From NCBI GenBank assembly GCA_034435395.1, contig DAOTXK010000268.1, forward strand, positions 14,793 to 78,792: a stretch of DNA of 64,000 bases, read 5' to 3'. Below, piece by piece: positions 62,758-64,000 of this stretch (positions within the stretch are counted from its first letter, which is position 1; each line of letters begins with the position of its first letter). A program made the position numbers and the translations under genes. The notes beneath the pieces are model-generated. The model saw only the letters and a list, made by a program, of their open reading frames with translations, had not been told where the DNA came from and ran no database searches. The stretch comes from DAOTXK01 sp034435395. GTDB taxonomy: Bacteria > Chloroflexota > Anaerolineae > Aggregatilineales > Ch27.

Positions 62758-64000
62758 GTGGCTAAAAAGACACTCGGAAAATATGAGATCGTTGAGCGAC
62801 TGGGACGCGGCGGCATGGCCGAAGTTTATCGCGGCTACCACGCGGCCCTGGATCGTTATGTAGCCATCAAGCTGCTGCATGCCTTCCTGGCTGACGACCC
62901 GGAGTTTAAGTCGCGCTTCGAAAAAGAGGCGCGCAACGTCGCACGGCTCAAGCATCCCAACATCGTCCAGGTGTACGACTTCGAATACGACGAGGCCAAC
63001 GAGAGCTACTACATGGTGATGGAGCTCATTGAAGGCCCCACCTTGAAGGAACGCCTCTTTGAGCTGGCGAACAAAAACGAACGCCTGCCGCTGGACGACG
63101 TGTTATGGATCATCCACGGGGCCGGGTCTGCGCTCGCTTATGCGCATAAGCAAGGCATGATTCACCGGGATGTCAAACCGGCCAACCTGATGCTCGACGT
63201 TGATGGGCGGGTCGTGCTCACCGATTTCGGCATTGCCAAAATTGTCACCGGTGTCCAGTTCACGGCCAGCGGGGGTATGGTGGGCACGCCCGCTTATATG
63301 GCCCCGGAACAGGGGTTGGGCGAGGCTGGCGACGAACGCTCGGACATCTACTCACTGGGCGTCATCCTTTTCCAGTTGTGCACCGGACGGTTGCCCTTCG
63401 AAGCCGACACGCCGCTGGCCACCATCCTCAAACATCTTAACGAAGCGCTGCCACGACCCCGCGACCTGAACCCCGACCTGCCCCAGGAAGTCGAGTTGAT
63501 TATCCTCAAGGCTCTGGCTAAAGAGCCTGATGACCGCTTTGACTCGGCGCAGGAGATGGTTGAGCAGATCGCCAGCGTCAGAAACAGACTTTCGGCCCAA
63601 CCCGCGGCAACCCCGGTCGCTCCCCCATCCAGCGAGACTCGGCGGCCAAAAGGCTCTGGGTCAGGCCAGCCAGCAGTTGTAGAAGTCTCACCCCCGCAGC
63701 CGTCAGGTCCGCCGTCAACAGCGGGCTTAGCGGAGAGTCCTGCGCCCACGCTGCGCACCCGCCTGCCCCTGAGCTGGCTGTTCATCAGTGTCCTGATTGT
63801 GACTGTGGCAGTTCTGATCGGCTGGGGGGCCAACCATGGCCTGTTTGCCGCCGTCTTTGCCCCAACCGAAACACCTACGGTGACCATCACACCCACGCCT
63901 ACGCTGACCGACACACCCACCCCCTCCGAAACCCCCACGCCAACCGATACGCCGACAGATACCCCAACCGCGACATTCACGCCGACCCCCACCGATACAC
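62758..64000 (+). CDS. PknB-type Ser/Thr protein kinase (3' end outside window)
   Basis: A frame from the GTG at 62758 stays open to the end of the window (414 codons). Residues about 9-275 are a Hanks-type kinase: glycine loop LGRGGMAEVY, ATP lysine in VAIKLL (Lys38), catalytic HRDVKPANLM (Asp138), DFG at 156-158 and GTPAYMAPEQ. A Pro/Ser-rich linker leads to one membrane helix (about 338-358), then an outer Thr/Pro repeat segment (TPTPTLTDTPTPSE) at the cut. The plan, cytosolic kinase plus membrane helix plus outer sensor, fits PknB/StkP-like receptors, but PASTA domains have not appeared by the cut. The ribosome binding site is weak. Confidence 0.92.
   Translation, partial: MAKKTLGKYEIVERLGRGGMAEVYRGYHAALDRYVAIKLLHAFLADDPEFKSRFEKEARNVARLKHPNIVQVYDFEYDEANESYYMVMELIEGPTLKERLFELANKNERLPLDDVLWIIHGAGSALAYAHKQGMIHRDVKPANLMLDVDGRVVLTDFGIAKIVTGVQFTASGGMVGTPAYMAPEQGLGEAGDERSDIYSLGVILFQLCTGRLPFEADTPLATILKHLNEALPRPRDLNPDLPQEVELIILKALAKEPDDRFDSAQEMVEQIASVRNRLSAQPAATPVAPPSSETRRPKGSGSGQPAVVEVSPPQPSGPPSTAGLAESPAPTLRTRLPLSWLFISVLIVTVAVLIGWGANHGLFAAVFAPTETPTVTITPTPTLTDTPTPSETPTPTDTPTDTPTATFTPTPTDT

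Overview
The window is a GC-rich bacterial chromosome segment, most likely from the phylum Chloroflexota (an Anaerolineae-like lineage). That placement is inference. It rests on the long Thr/Pro tails on exported proteins, the LysM lipoproteins, the mix of Gram-positive-style regulation (a T-box and a SAM-I riboswitch) with FHA, SPFH, DUF2207 and Ser/Thr kinase proteins, and scattered small HEAT-repeat genes. No phage, insertion sequence, CRISPR array or rRNA was seen. There is one tRNA gene.

Region 1 (1-11,970) is a nearly complete branched-chain amino acid operon on the + strand: ilvD, ilvB, ilvN, ilvC, leuA, leuC, leuD, cimA and leuB. The presence of cimA means that 2-oxobutyrate for isoleucine can be made from pyruvate through citramalate. 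Two intergenic regions of this operon look regulatory. The first has a tandem palindromic repeat and a small ORF with a near-canonical Shine-Dalgarno sequence before leuA. The second has a 68-codon ORF and a strong hairpin before leuC.

Region 2 (12,000-17,563) has a minus-strand pair, an FHA protein and a Clp-N/aminoglycoside-phosphotransferase-like kinase fusion. Divergent from it is valS, behind a valine-specific T-box leader. Region 3 (17,590-27,240) holds three small HEAT-repeat genes, tRNA-Thr(CGU), a uridine kinase, an orphan dimerisation-like protein, a GAF-PAS histidine kinase, mutL and two tandem paralogous LysM proteins. Region 4 (27,338-36,863) has a GNAT/glycosyltransferase pair, purH, a MalK-type ATPase and an oligopeptide-type ABC importer operon (binding protein, DppB, DppC) with no ATPase of its own.

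Region 5 (36,950-40,834) covers methionine and threonine synthesis: a SAM-I riboswitch controlling a cystathionine gamma-synthase-like gene, then thrC and thrB. Region 6 (40,865-50,993) has a receiver/CpaE-like ATPase fusion, a Sir2 deacylase, a GAF histidine kinase, a zinc alcohol dehydrogenase, yajC-secD-secF and a GT39-type membrane glycosyltransferase. Region 7 (51,047-55,303) is a four-gene minus-strand operon (DUF2207, zinc-ribbon membrane protein, helical protein, SPFH-SHOCT protein) that resembles an envelope-stress module. Region 8 (55,360-64,000) contains two extracellular glycoside-hydrolase-like proteins, a Nudix hydrolase, a SerK/SbnI-like ParB-fold protein paired with an ACT-type protein, a small hypothetical gene, and a Ser/Thr protein kinase cut off by the window end.

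Many promoters share the form TTGNNN-17-TATANT. At least two of them place the likely +1 on the start codon, which suggests leaderless mRNAs.
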